A stretch of DNA of 64,000 bases from Microbacterium saperdae (GCF_006716345.1 NZ_VFOX01000001.1:2666001-2730000); one strand, 5' to 3'; positions 18,814 to 27,749 are shown, counted from the first letter of the stretch. The notes: generated from the letters alone by a model not told the origin. Numbers and translations are program-made.

Positions 18814-19133
18814 CCTGGCTGCTGCTCGCCCTCGCGATCGCGAGCGAGGTCACCGCGACGCTGAGCCTGCGCGCGTCCGAAGGGTTCCGTCGTAAGCGCT
18901 GGATCCCGGTGATCGTCGTCGGCTACCTCGCCGCGTTCACCCTGCTCGGCACGATCCTGGCGATGGGGATGCCGGTGGGCGTCGCCTACGGCATCTGGGC
19001 CGCCGCCGGCGTCGCGGTCACCGCCGTGCTGGGACGCGTGATCTTCAAGGACCACTTCTCCGCGTTGATGGCCGTCGGTGTCGCGCTCATCGCGGTCGGT
19101 GTCGCGATGATCGAGTTCGGCGGCGTGCACTGA
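18810..19133 (+). CDS. SMR-family efflux protein, second subunit
   Basis: 107 residues, the usual SMR length, with essential E13 in ALAIASEVTATLSL and the GVAYGIWAAAG motif. It overlaps the upstream SMR gene by 4 bp and probably forms an antiparallel heterodimer with that product. No guanidine riboswitch is recognised upstream, so drug or metabolite export rather than guanidinium export is plausible. Confidence 0.9.
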   Translation: MTWLLLALAIASEVTATLSLRASEGFRRKRWIPVIVVGYLAAFTLLGTILAMGMPVGVAYGIWAAAGVAVTAVLGRVIFKDHFSALMAVGVALIAVGVAMIEFGGVH

Positions 19134-19148
19134 GGCAGGTCTCGCCAC

Positions 19149-20111
19149 TCACCAGGCCCCGTCGGCTCGCACCTCCTGATCGACCCAGCACCCGGCGAGC
19201 GCGGCGCGGACCTCATCACCGTGATCACGCGCCAGCGCCAGTGCGGCGTGATTCTGCTCCAGCTGCTCGCGGCGTGACGCACCGAACAGCACGTTCGCGG
19301 TCGCGGGATTCGACAGGCAGAAGGCGACCCCCAGCGCGGCAGGAGTGACCCCGAACTCCCCCGCGATCCGCGCGACCTCGGGGTAGATCGCCGCGATCCG
19401 TTCGCGGATCCCGCCGACGTCCGCGCCGATCTTGCGCTGCGGCGAGCGCCCGGTGGCGAGAATGCCCCCTTCGAACACATCCGAGGCCTGCAGAGTCAGC
19501 GTCCCGTCGGCGAACAGCGGCCCGTATGCGTCACCCTCGGCCATCGAGCGGCGGGCGATGCCGTACTTCAGCTGCGCGAACACCGGTCCGGCAGCACCCT
19601 GCGCCTCCGCCTCCGCCAGCGCTTCCCGCGTCTGCGCGATGCGCCAGTTGTTGATCCCCCAGGAACCGACCAGCCCCTCGGCGATCAGCGCATTCACGTC
19701 GGCGACGAGGCGCGGCATGTCGGGGGCGTCGAGGTAGTCCCCCACCACCAGCGTGTCGAACCGGTCGAGACCGGCACGCTCCAGCGACTCGAGCAGCTGC
19801 GCCCGGAAACCCTGGTTCGGCCAGTCCCAGAGCCAGAGCTTGCCGCACAGCACGAGATCGGAGCGATCGACTCCGCTGGCCCGAAGAGCCTCGCCGAACA
19901 GGATGTCGGTCTGCGAGTTCTCGGCGTGCGGTCCCATGTTGTAGTACGCGACATCGAAGAATCCGGCGTCCCGCTCCACCGCGCGGCGGATCACGGCGAC
20001 CGCCTCCTCGGAGGTCATCCGATCCCAGGTGTTCCACGATCCCAGGGCCAGCGGAGGCACCACCGCTCCCCCCGATTGCAGAGCCCTGGCGGGATATGTC
20101 GATTCAGGCAT
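19149..20111 (-). CDS. Aldo/keto reductase family protein lacking the catalytic His
   Basis: 320 residues of the AKR (beta/alpha)8 family. D53 and Y56/Y57 lie in GFFDVAYYNMG, and K91 in LVLCGKLWL. The position that normally holds the tetrad histidine (LLH) is glycine G124 in TLVVGDYLD. The ATG at 20111 follows AAGGAG. The enzyme could still reduce carbonyls with altered pH dependence, or act as an isomerase or dehydratase. It is divergent from the SDR-led operon across operator D and is paralogous to the AKR at 22066-23037. Confidence 0.85.
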   Translation of the reverse strand: MPESTYPARALQSGGAVVPPLALGSWNTWDRMTSEEAVAVIRRAVERDAGFFDVAYYNMGPHAENSQTDILFGEALRASGVDRSDLVLCGKLWLWDWPNQGFRAQLLESLERAGLDRFDTLVVGDYLDAPDMPRLVADVNALIAEGLVGSWGINNWRIAQTREALAEAEAQGAAGPVFAQLKYGIARRSMAEGDAYGPLFADGTLTLQASDVFEGGILATGRSPQRKIGADVGGIRERIAAIYPEVARIAGEFGVTPAALGVAFCLSNPATANVLFGASRREQLEQNHAALALARDHGDEVRAALAGCWVDQEVRADGAW

Positions 20112-20150
20112 GAAGACTCCTTCAGCTTCGCGTGACACGGGGTTGTGTTT

Positions 20151-20166
20151 TTCTATGTTTGTAGAA
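20151..20166. promoter_or_regulatory. Shared 16-bp palindromic operator, site D
   Basis: TTCTATGTTTGTAGAA has perfect 5-bp arms (TTCTA/TAGAA) and in reverse complement reads TTCTACAAACATAGAA, matching sites A-C. It is centred in the 100-bp divergent gap between the leftward AKR and the rightward six-gene operon. Confidence 0.62.
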
Positions 20167-20211
20167 TATAACGGAGACATCCCGTCAGAACACCCGTCAG
20201 TGAGGACGAAC

Positions 20212-20946
20212 ATGACCGAATCCCCCCGCCGCATCCTGGTCACCGGAGGCGCCTCCGGGCTCGGCCGCGGCATCGCCGCCGCCTTCCGCGCGGAGGGAGC
20301 CGAGGTCTTCATCGGCGATGTCAATGCGGATGCCGCCGCCACAGCTGCCGCGGAGGTCGGGGCCACGGCGCTCACGCTCGACATCGGCGACGAGGCATCC
20401 GTCCTCGCGGCGGCCGAGCAGATCGCCGCATCCGGGGGCCTCGACGTGCTCGTCAACAACGCCGGCATCGTCGCGGGCGGCGGCACACTGCAGGAAGTTC
20501 CGGTCGACGTCGTCGATGCGGCGCTGCGTGTCAATGTGCGTGGCACGTTCCTGATGCTCCGCGTGTTCGGCGCACTGCTCGCGACCGCCGGCCGCGGCTC
20601 GATCGTCAACATCTCCTCGATCGGCGCCCGCCAGCCGACTCCCGGCCTCGGGCACTACGAGGCCACCAAGGCTGCGGTCGATGCGCTCACGCGTACCGCC
20701 GCGATCGAGCTCGCCTCGTCCGGCGTTCGCGTGAACGCGGTCGCTCCGGGGCCCGTGCTCACGCCGCTCACCGCCGCCTTCGCCTCGGACCCGCAGGCCC
20801 GCGCGGCCTGGGAGTCGCGTATCCCGCTCGGCACGATCGCCGAGATCGACCAGATCACCCCGCTCGTGCTCTTCCTCGCGAGCGATGCCGCCAATCACAT
20901 CACCGGGATCTCCGTCGCCGTCGACGGAGGACAGCTCCTGGTCTGA
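20212..20946 (+). CDS. SDR-family NAD(P)-dependent oxidoreductase
   Basis: 244 residues, a classical SDR. TGGASGLG at 11-18 binds the cofactor, NNAG is at 82-85, and the catalytic residues are S136, Y149 and K153. The C-terminal GISVAVDGGQLLV closure is intact. It opens a tightly packed operon: SDR, zinc alcohol dehydrogenase, AKR, two esterases and an MFS exporter. Three oxidoreductases with two esterases suggest stepwise oxidation and hydrolysis of one compound. Confidence 0.9.
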   Translation: MTESPRRILVTGGASGLGRGIAAAFRAEGAEVFIGDVNADAAATAAAEVGATALTLDIGDEASVLAAAEQIAASGGLDVLVNNAGIVAGGGTLQEVPVDVVDAALRVNVRGTFLMLRVFGALLATAGRGSIVNISSIGARQPTPGLGHYEATKAAVDALTRTAAIELASSGVRVNAVAPGPVLTPLTAAFASDPQARAAWESRIPLGTIAEIDQITPLVLFLASDAANHITGISVAVDGGQLLV

Positions 20947-20956
20947 GAGGACCCTC

Positions 20957-22057
20957 ATGACACTCCCCACGACGACCCGCGCCGCCGTGCTCACCGCGCA
21001 CGGCGAGCCTCTCGCCCTGCAGGATCTGCCGCTGCCGGCCGAGATCGAGCCCGGCGCCGTGCTCGTGCGCATCGCCTGCACGACCCTGTGCGGCACCGAC
21101 ATCGAGATCTGGGAGGGACGGATGACGTTCCCCGGCATGCTCCCGATGGTGCTCGGCCACGAGATGGTGGGCGAGATCGTCGCCACCGGCCCCGACGCGC
21201 GGGACGCCCTGGGCCGTCCCCTCGCCCCGGGCGACCGCATCGGCTGGTCCGAGTCGACGTGCGGCGAGTGCCACGGCTGCGTCGTGCTGCGCGAGCCGGT
21301 CGCCTGCGCCCGGCGGGGCTACGGCTTCCTGCAGCGCGCGGATGTGCACCCCTTCGCGACCGCCGGGCTCTCCGAGTACGCCTACGTCACCCCCGGTGCG
21401 GCGAAGCTCCTGCTCCCGGCAGCCGTGAAAGACACCTGGGCGTCGATGGCGGGGTGTGCGGCGAAGACCGTGCTGCGATCCTTCGAGCGCGCGGGGCGCA
21501 TCCGCCCGGGGTCGACGGTCGTGGTGCAGGGCGCAGGCGCCCTCGGCATCTTCGCCACGGCCGTCGCACAGATCGCCGGAGCAGGGCAGGTGATCACGGT
21601 CGGCGCCCCCGCATCGCGGCTCGAGCTCGCCGCGCGATTCGGAGCGGACGCGGTCGTCGACTTCCGCGACGGCCCCGTCGTCGATCAGGTGCTCGCGCTC
21701 ACGGGCGGTCACGGCGCCGACCACGTGTTCGACTTCGCCGGTGCCCCGAGCGTCGGCCCGGATGCGATCGGCATGGCTGCGCAGCGCGGCACCGTCGTGA
21801 TCGTGGGGTCGACCGGCCCGGCCGGAGACGGCTTCCCGCTCAGCACGATCATGGGCAAGGAGCTCACGCTGGTCGGCTCCCTCAACGGCGACATCTCCGA
21901 CTACGCCAGGGCGATCGACTTCTTCACCGCCTTCGCGGACCGCTACCCCTGGGACGACCTGTTCAGCGCGCCGGTCGGTCTCGCCGACGCCTCGGCCAAG
22001 ATCGCCCGGATGCACCACCTCGATGAGGTCAAGGCCGTCATCGATCCCCGACTGTGA
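20957..22057 (+). CDS. Zinc-dependent medium-chain alcohol dehydrogenase
   Basis: 366 residues. The catalytic zinc ligands are C45 and H68-E69 (GHE); the structural zinc lobe is C102, C105, C108 and C117; the Rossmann motif is QGAGALG. It oxidises an alcohol with NAD(P), probably on the same substrate path as the neighbouring SDR and AKR. The start lies 10 bp after the SDR stop, with GAGAGG overlapping the SDR end. Confidence 0.9.
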   Translation: MTLPTTTRAAVLTAHGEPLALQDLPLPAEIEPGAVLVRIACTTLCGTDIEIWEGRMTFPGMLPMVLGHEMVGEIVATGPDARDALGRPLAPGDRIGWSESTCGECHGCVVLREPVACARRGYGFLQRADVHPFATAGLSEYAYVTPGAAKLLLPAAVKDTWASMAGCAAKTVLRSFERAGRIRPGSTVVVQGAGALGIFATAVAQIAGAGQVITVGAPASRLELAARFGADAVVDFRDGPVVDQVLALTGGHGADHVFDFAGAPSVGPDAIGMAAQRGTVVIVGSTGPAGDGFPLSTIMGKELTLVGSLNGDISDYARAIDFFTAFADRYPWDDLFSAPVGLADASAKIARMHHLDEVKAVIDPRL

Positions 22058-22065
22058 GGACGACC

Positions 22066-23037
22066 ATGACCATGCCCACCACACTCCCGCTGCCGCGACG
22101 CGAGATCGGCCGCAGCGGTATCCCTGCCTCCCTGTTCTCGCTCGGCTCCTGGCACACCTACGACCGGATGGACTTCGCCGACGCGGTCGCGATGCTGCGG
22201 CAGGCGGTGGACCGCGGCGTGAACCTCTTCGACGTCGGCGTCTACTCCGCACCGGGGATGCCCCCCGTGTTCACCGACATCATCTTCTCGGCGATGGTGC
22301 GCGCCGCGGGGCTCCGCCGCGAGGACTGGCTGCTGTCGTCGAAGCTGTGGCTGGAATCCTTCGGTGCCGACGGCTTCCGGCCGCAGCTGGAGAACGCCCT
22401 GCTGCGCGTCGGCGTCGAGCATGCCGACCTCGTGATCCTCGGCGACCTGCGCCGCGACGACCTCGACCTGCGCGACCTCGTGCTCGATCTCGCGCAGCTG
22501 GCGGACGCCGGGCTCATCCGCGCGTGGGGCGTCAACAACTGGTCGGCATCGAGCATCCAGCGCCTGATCGACATCGCTGCGGCCGAAGGCGTCGCCGGCC
22601 CGCAGATCGCCCAGCTCAAGTACAGCGTCGCCCGCCGCGCGATCCCGGACGGCGAGCCCTTCGCCCGCCTCTGGGAGCAGGGCCTGACCCTGCAGGCGTC
22701 CGACTGCCTGGAAGGTGGCGTGCTCGCGGGTACCGTGGCCGGCGACCGGCAGATCGGCCGCGACCCCGGCGACATCCGGACGCGCATCATCGCGGACGTT
22801 CCGGCGTTCACCGAACTCGCCGCCTCGCTCGACGTCTCGCCCGCACAGCTCGGCATCGCCTTCACGCTGACGCACCCGGCGCTCACGACGACGCTATTCG
22901 GCGCGTCCCGCATCGAGCAGCTGCACGCGAACCTCGACGCCGCCGCCCTGGTCGACCGCGTCGGCGCCACCGAGCTGCGCCGCCTGGTCGAACCGTTCTG
23001 GACCGACCGCGGGATCGTCGATCCCGAGGGCCCCTGA
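22066..23037 (+). CDS. Aldo/keto reductase family protein lacking the catalytic His (second copy)
   Basis: 323 residues, paralogous to the AKR at 19149-20111 (shared GSW, SSKLWL/CGKLWL, INNW/VNNW, LTLQASD and FGASR blocks). D56, Y60 and K93 are present; the histidine position is G126 in LVILGDLRR. I chose the ATG at 22066 because GAGGA lies 5 bases upstream; an in-frame GTG at 22054 overlaps the previous gene. The same missing residue in both copies suggests a family trait rather than decay. Confidence 0.85.
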   Translation: MTMPTTLPLPRREIGRSGIPASLFSLGSWHTYDRMDFADAVAMLRQAVDRGVNLFDVGVYSAPGMPPVFTDIIFSAMVRAAGLRREDWLLSSKLWLESFGADGFRPQLENALLRVGVEHADLVILGDLRRDDLDLRDLVLDLAQLADAGLIRAWGVNNWSASSIQRLIDIAAAEGVAGPQIAQLKYSVARRAIPDGEPFARLWEQGLTLQASDCLEGGVLAGTVAGDRQIGRDPGDIRTRIIADVPAFTELAASLDVSPAQLGIAFTLTHPALTTTLFGASRIEQLHANLDAAALVDRVGATELRRLVEPFWTDRGIVDPEGP

Positions 23038-23060
23038 CCCCTCTTCCCGAAGGAGACCCC

Positions 23061-24059
23061 ATGACCGCCATTGCTGCCGGATACCCCGCTGTCGTCCCTG
23101 TGCCCTTCGATCCCGAGGTGCAGGCCGTGCTCGACGAGATCGCGAAGAACCCGCAACCCGCCCTCACCCGCGAGACACTGCCTCGAGAGGGCGTGGACAG
23201 GATGTTCCCCGACGCCGTGACGGTGATCGCGGGTCGCGACATCGACGCGGAGGACCGCGTGATCCCCGGTCCCGCGGGCGCCCCCGACCTCGAGATCACC
23301 GTGTTCCGGCCCCGCCGCAGGGACAGCCACATGCTCCCCGCGTTCGTCAACATCCACGGCGGCGGGATGATCGTCGGCCACCGCTCGTGGGAGACCTCCC
23401 GCGTCGTCGACATCGTCGACGAGCACCAGGTGGTCGCCGTGAACGTCGAGTACCGACTCGCGCCTGAGGACCCGTTCCCCGCCGGTGTCGAGGACTGCTA
23501 CGCCGCCTTCGCCTGGGTGCACGAGCACGCCGCCGAGCTCGGCGTCGACCCCGCGCGCATCATCGTCGGCGGCGGCAGCGCAGGGGGAGGGCTCACCGCC
23601 GCGGTCGCACTCATGGCCCGTGATCGACAGGGCCCGCGCATGGCAGGCCAGCTGCTGCTGTGCCCGATGATCGACAACACCAACACCACGGTCGCGAGCC
23701 GTCAGTACGACGGCATCGGCACCTGGCAGCGCGACATGAACCTGCTGGCCTGGTCGTGCGTGCTCGGCGATGATCTCGCCTTCAGCGAGGATGCTCCCGC
23801 GTACGCGGCTCCGACCCGCGCCGCCGACGTGTCCGGGCTGCCGCCGGCGTTCATCGAGGTGGGCGAAGCCGAGGCGTTCCGCGATGAGGACACCGAGTAC
23901 GCGCTGCGCATCTGGGCCACCGGAGGGCAGGCCGAACTGCACGTGTGGGGCGGCGGGGCGCACGGCTTCGACATGTACATGCCCGAGGCGGAGATCACCC
24001 GCGCCGCCCTCGCCGCCCGGTCGTCCTGGCTCCGACGGATCTGGCAGGGCGCCCGATGA
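23061..24059 (+). CDS. HSL-type alpha/beta hydrolase (esterase), first copy
   Basis: 332 residues of the hormone-sensitive-lipase/acetyl-esterase family. The oxyanion motif HGGG is at 99-102, the nucleophile is S173 in GGGSAGGG, and a late GAHGF supplies the histidine. AAGGAG precedes the ATG. It overlaps the next gene by 4 bp. A short-chain ester or lactone is the likely substrate class. Confidence 0.88.
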   Translation: MTAIAAGYPAVVPVPFDPEVQAVLDEIAKNPQPALTRETLPREGVDRMFPDAVTVIAGRDIDAEDRVIPGPAGAPDLEITVFRPRRRDSHMLPAFVNIHGGGMIVGHRSWETSRVVDIVDEHQVVAVNVEYRLAPEDPFPAGVEDCYAAFAWVHEHAAELGVDPARIIVGGGSAGGGLTAAVALMARDRQGPRMAGQLLLCPMIDNTNTTVASRQYDGIGTWQRDMNLLAWSCVLGDDLAFSEDAPAYAAPTRAADVSGLPPAFIEVGEAEAFRDEDTEYALRIWATGGQAELHVWGGGAHGFDMYMPEAEITRAALAARSSWLRRIWQGAR

Positions 24060-25039
24060 CCGCGCCCACCCCGGTTCCCTACGATCCGGAACTCGTCGCC
24101 GGGCTCGACGCCTTCGTGGGGATGGTCGAGATCATCCCGCTGCGCGCCGACACGATCCACGCGAACCGCGACCACTTCGCGACGATCATCCCGCCCATGG
24201 CCGTGCAGGCCGAGGGCAGGGCGATCGTCTGGGAGGACCGGCTGATCCCCGGCCCGACCGGAGCCGGTGACATCGAGATCACGATCGTGCGCCCCGCCCG
24301 CGCATCGGCGACCCCCGCACCGGCGGTGCTGTCGATCCACGGCGGCGGGATGGTTCTCGGTACCCGGTTCTTCGGCACCGGTGAGCTCGTCGACCTCGCT
24401 GAGCGCCACGGGGTGATCGGCGTCGCCGTCGAGTACCGTCTCGCCCCCGAGCATCCGGGGCCCGCGCAGGCCGAGGACTGCTACGCGGCGCTCGAGTGGA
24501 TGGCCGCGCACGCCGAGGAGCTCGGCATCGACCCCGACCGCATCATCACCTCGGGCATGAGCGCGGGTGGCGGCCTCTCAGCCGCGGTGGCACTGCTCAG
24601 CCGGGATCGCGGCGGACCACGGCTGGCAGGGCAGCTGCTCGGATGCCCGATGCTGGACGACCGCAACGAGACCGTCTCCACCCGCCAGTACGACGGGTTC
24701 GGAGCCTGGGACCGGAACAACAATGACACGGCCTGGGATGCCATCGTCGGCGCCGACCGCTTCACCGATCGGGTCTCCCCGTACGCGGCTCCGGCGCGCG
24801 CACACGACCTCTCGGACCTGGCACCCGCATTCATCGAGGTCGGCGCCGCGGAGACCTTCCGTGACGAGGCCGTCGACTACGCCCTGCGCATCTGGGCGAC
24901 GGGAGGTCGGGCCGAGCTGCATGTCTGGGCCGGCGGCTACCACGGCTTCGCCGGCTTCTCACCGGACGCAGAGGTCTCCCGTGCCGCGAACGCCGCGCGC
25001 GAGAGCTGGCTGCGCCGCACCCTGCGCCTCGCCGGATGA
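24056..25039 (+). CDS. HSL-type alpha/beta hydrolase (esterase), second copy
   Basis: 327 residues, clearly paralogous to the preceding gene (shared RLAPE, EDCYAA, SRQYDG/TRQYDG and ALRIWATGG blocks). HGGG is at 95-98, S169 lies in GMSAGGG, and GYHGF carries the histidine. Tandem duplication followed by divergence implies two related ester substrates or two esters in one molecule. Coupled by ATGA to genes on both sides. Confidence 0.88.
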   Translation: MTAPTPVPYDPELVAGLDAFVGMVEIIPLRADTIHANRDHFATIIPPMAVQAEGRAIVWEDRLIPGPTGAGDIEITIVRPARASATPAPAVLSIHGGGMVLGTRFFGTGELVDLAERHGVIGVAVEYRLAPEHPGPAQAEDCYAALEWMAAHAEELGIDPDRIITSGMSAGGGLSAAVALLSRDRGGPRLAGQLLGCPMLDDRNETVSTRQYDGFGAWDRNNNDTAWDAIVGADRFTDRVSPYAAPARAHDLSDLAPAFIEVGAAETFRDEAVDYALRIWATGGRAELHVWAGGYHGFAGFSPDAEVSRAANAARESWLRRTLRLAG

Positions 25040-26250
25040 GCATCCCTGCGCCTGAGGGGGCGTCGCATCGGCGGATGAGCACCCTGCGCGCGATGCTCGT
25101 GCTCGGGATGCTGGAGGCGTTCGGTCCCCTGTCGATGGACCTGTATCTGCCCCAGCTGCCGCAGCTGGCCGCGTCGCTCGGCACCACCGAGGCGCTCGGG
25201 CAGGCCACCATGTCGGCGTGCATGATCGGCCTCGGGCTCGGGCAGCTGGTCGCAGGTCCGCTCAGCGACCGCTTCGGTCGACGCCGCCCGCTCATGGTCG
25301 GAGTGACGGCCTTCGCCGCGCTGTCGGTGCTGTGCGCGGTGGCTCCGAACATCGAGTTGCTGCTGCTCGCGCGTTTCCTGCAGGGGCTTGCGGGGTCGGC
25401 GGGCATCGTGATCTGCCTCGCGATCGCGCGCGATCAGTTCGAGGGAGCCGAGCTGTCGCGGATGCTGTCGCTGTTGTTCCTCGTGTCGGGGACAGCACCG
25501 ATCATCGCGCCCGTCCTCGGCGGCCAGCTCGCGCGCATCATGGACTGGCGCGGGATCTTCTGGGTGCTCGGCGCGATCGGGGTCGTGCTGCTGCTCGTGG
25601 TGGTGTTCGCATTGCCCGAGACCCTGCGCCCCGCCGAACGCCACGGCGGCGGCCTGCGCGCGCTGGGTGGCCATGCCGGAGCCGTGGTGCGCGACCGGCT
25701 GTTCCTCGCGGTGCTGTGCGCGGCCGCCGGCGGTGGCGTCGCGTTCTTCACGTATCTGTCGATGTCGTCGTTCGTGCTGCAGGACGAGTTCGGGCTCAGC
25801 CCGCAGACCTTCAGCCTCGCGTTCGCGGCGGGCGCGCTGGCCAGCATCGTCGGCAGTCAGACCAGCAGGCTCGTGGTGCGCCGCTGGGGTCCGTTGCGCG
25901 TGTACCTGGGCGGCGTCACCGCCACGCTGATCGCCACCGCGGCGTTCCTCGTGCTCGCGCTCACCGGCACCGGCGTGCTCGGCGTCGTGATCGCCCTCAT
26001 CGGGTTCATGCTGTGCTCGGGGATCGGCGGTCCCAACGGCCAGACCCTCGCGCTGGCTCATCACGGCTCCCGGGCCGGCACCGCCTCCGCGCTGCTCGGC
26101 ATGGCCACGTTCCTGTTCGGCCCCGTCCTGGCGCCCGTCGCGGCGGGGATCGGCGGGACGAACGCGGTCACCATGGCGGTGACGATGGCGATCGCCGCCG
26201 CCGTCGCGGCTCTGGCGGCCTGGGCCTTCGTGCGTCCTGCGGCGGTGTGA
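25036..26250 (+). CDS. MFS transporter, Bcr/CflA drug-efflux type
   Basis: 404 residues, twelve predicted helices. The N-terminal MDLYLPQLPQLA and the loop 2-3 motif GPLSDRFGRRRPL are typical of Bcr/CflA proteins, which export drugs and metabolites. Last gene of the operon, overlapping the esterase by 4 bp; it converges with the next gene 15 bp away. It may export the toxic substrate or a dead-end product, or take up the substrate. Confidence 0.88.
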   Translation: MSIPAPEGASHRRMSTLRAMLVLGMLEAFGPLSMDLYLPQLPQLAASLGTTEALGQATMSACMIGLGLGQLVAGPLSDRFGRRRPLMVGVTAFAALSVLCAVAPNIELLLLARFLQGLAGSAGIVICLAIARDQFEGAELSRMLSLLFLVSGTAPIIAPVLGGQLARIMDWRGIFWVLGAIGVVLLLVVVFALPETLRPAERHGGGLRALGGHAGAVVRDRLFLAVLCAAAGGGVAFFTYLSMSSFVLQDEFGLSPQTFSLAFAAGALASIVGSQTSRLVVRRWGPLRVYLGGVTATLIATAAFLVLALTGTGVLGVVIALIGFMLCSGIGGPNGQTLALAHHGSRAGTASALLGMATFLFGPVLAPVAAGIGGTNAVTMAVTMAIAAAVAALAAWAFVRPAAV

Positions 26251-26265
26251 TCGGCGCGCCGCTCC

Positions 26266-26838
26266 CTACCCACCAGAAGCCAGCTGAACCTGCACCACTC
26301 CCACGACGATGACGGCGATCCCGCCGATCGCCAGCAGCACGCCGAGCAGTCCGATCCACGCGGGGCGCTGCTGTCGTGCGAACTCGTTCACCTCCGAGAG
26401 GTGTCGCGCTGCCCTGATCCTGCGATCCAGAAAGTCGTAGATCCTCACACGGAATCGGATGAGGAAGCACCCGATGACAAGGGCAAGTGAGCCTACGATC
26501 ACAAACGGCGCCAGAGTGGCGAAGTCGGGATTGCTCGCCGCTGGCGCGTTCGAACCCACGCCCGTCGGAGCCAGAGGGTGCCCGTCGACCTGGACGATCG
26601 CGACGATCGCGCCAGTGACCATCGCGACGCCCATGCCGCAAGCGAATGCACCGACGACACCCAATACCCACGGCTTCTGGCGCCCGGCAGACAGCTGCGC
26701 CGCCCGCTCTCCGAGCATCGCCTTCTGGCTCTGCAAAACGAAGGCGTGCAACGGCTTCCGGAAGCGGATGATCACGATGCCACCGACGAACACGAACACT
26801 CCGACGATGAGGTTCGCGACGATGCTACTGACGGGCAC
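26266..26838 (-). CDS. Four-helix membrane protein of unknown function
   Basis: 190 residues. Hydrophobic segments lie near 8-25, 58-82, 110-130 and 165-185, with basic loops between (FRKPLHAF, RFRVRIYDFLDRRIRAARH). The two halves resemble each other: each has a helix ending in IRFR followed by an amphipathic stretch, which hints at internal duplication. No family recognised. No partner gene is evident. Confidence 0.65.
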   Translation of the reverse strand: MPVSSIVANLIVGVFVFVGGIVIIRFRKPLHAFVLQSQKAMLGERAAQLSAGRQKPWVLGVVGAFACGMGVAMVTGAIVAIVQVDGHPLAPTGVGSNAPAASNPDFATLAPFVIVGSLALVIGCFLIRFRVRIYDFLDRRIRAARHLSEVNEFARQQRPAWIGLLGVLLAIGGIAVIVVGVVQVQLASGG

Positions 26839-26908
26839 CGGTCGATCGTAGCGCGGGCTCAGTGAGCCGAGTGCGGTTCCCGCGCCTCGCCGCGCGCCGC
26901 GATGCTCT

Positions 26909-27033
26909 TCACGCGAACCCGACGCCGACGCCGACGAGAATGACGATCACCGCGGCTCCCCAAGTGAGTGCGTACTCGACAGATATGAGAATCCAGCGGG
27001 AAGACAGCTCGAATCCATCGTCAACCTCCCCAT
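26909..27033 (-). pseudogene. Possible 41-residue membrane peptide with a start-codon frameshift
   Basis: One leftward frame reads VDDGFELSSRWILISVEYAL, followed by a hydrophobic Val/Gly-rich helix and stop, a plausible tiny membrane protein. No ATG, GTG or TTG lies in that frame before an upstream stop. The ATG at 27033 followed by a run of four G is one base out of frame; a fifth G would give MGEVDDGFEL. Either it is a recent one-base loss, a sequencing error in the G run, or not a gene. The rest of the 26839-27083 gap shows nothing. Confidence 0.3.
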
Positions 27034-27083
27034 GAGTCGTTGATCATCAGAAACAGGTCAAACCAGGCGATCGCACGCACCGT

Positions 27084-27749
27084 TCAGAACTGCGCCGAGA
27101 ATGCGCCGTCGCTCTTGAGCAGCTGACCCGAGATCCACCGGCCTTCAGGGGAGACCAGGAACTCGACCACCGCGGCCACGTCGGCGGGGCGGCCGAGTCG
27201 CCCGAGCGGGGTCATGTCACCGAGGCCGATGCGCGTCTCGTCATCCATCCAGCCGGTGTCGATCGGACCGGGGTTGAGCACGTTCGCCGAGATGCCCCGC
27301 GGGCCGAGCTCGCGTGCCGCCGAGATCACGAGCCGGTCGAGCGCGCCCTTCGAGGCGCCGTACGGGAGGTTGCCCGTGACGTGGTCGCTGGTGAGCGCCA
27401 GGATCACTCCCCCGTCGTCGCCCGCCTGACGCGCGAAGGCCGCGATCAGCAGCAGGCTCGCGCGGGCGTTGACCGCAACGTGCAGGTCGAAGCTCTCGGC
27501 CGTGGTGTCGAGGATGCCGGACTCCACGTCGTGCGCGTGGCTCAGGATCAGCGCGGAGATCGTGCCGTGCTCCCGGTTCACCGCGGCGATCAGCTCCTCC
27601 GGGCCGTCGGGGGTGGAGAGGTCGGCCGGGTGGTCGGCGTCGCGCAGGTCGCTGGTGACGACGGTCCAGCCGGCCGCACGCAGACGGGGGACGATGCCGG
27701 CGGCGATGCTGTCGGCGCGCGCGGCGCCGGTGATCAGAGCGAGGGGCAT
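27084..27749 (-). CDS. SDR-family oxidoreductase with FabI-like nucleotide loop
   Basis: 221 residues. The active-site YGASK and NPGPIDTGWM are intact. The N-terminal loop reads ITGAARADSIAAG, in which the classical GxxxGxG is replaced by a longer loop with SIA, as in enoyl-ACP-reductase-like divergent SDRs. The C-terminal ISGQLLKSDGAF closes the fold. Substrate unknown. It may be cotranscribed with the membrane protein gene upstream (41 bp gap). Confidence 0.8.
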   Translation of the reverse strand: MPLALITGAARADSIAAGIVPRLRAAGWTVVTSDLRDADHPADLSTPDGPEELIAAVNREHGTISALILSHAHDVESGILDTTAESFDLHVAVNARASLLLIAAFARQAGDDGGVILALTSDHVTGNLPYGASKGALDRLVISAARELGPRGISANVLNPGPIDTGWMDDETRIGLGDMTPLGRLGRPADVAAVVEFLVSPEGRWISGQLLKSDGAFSAQF

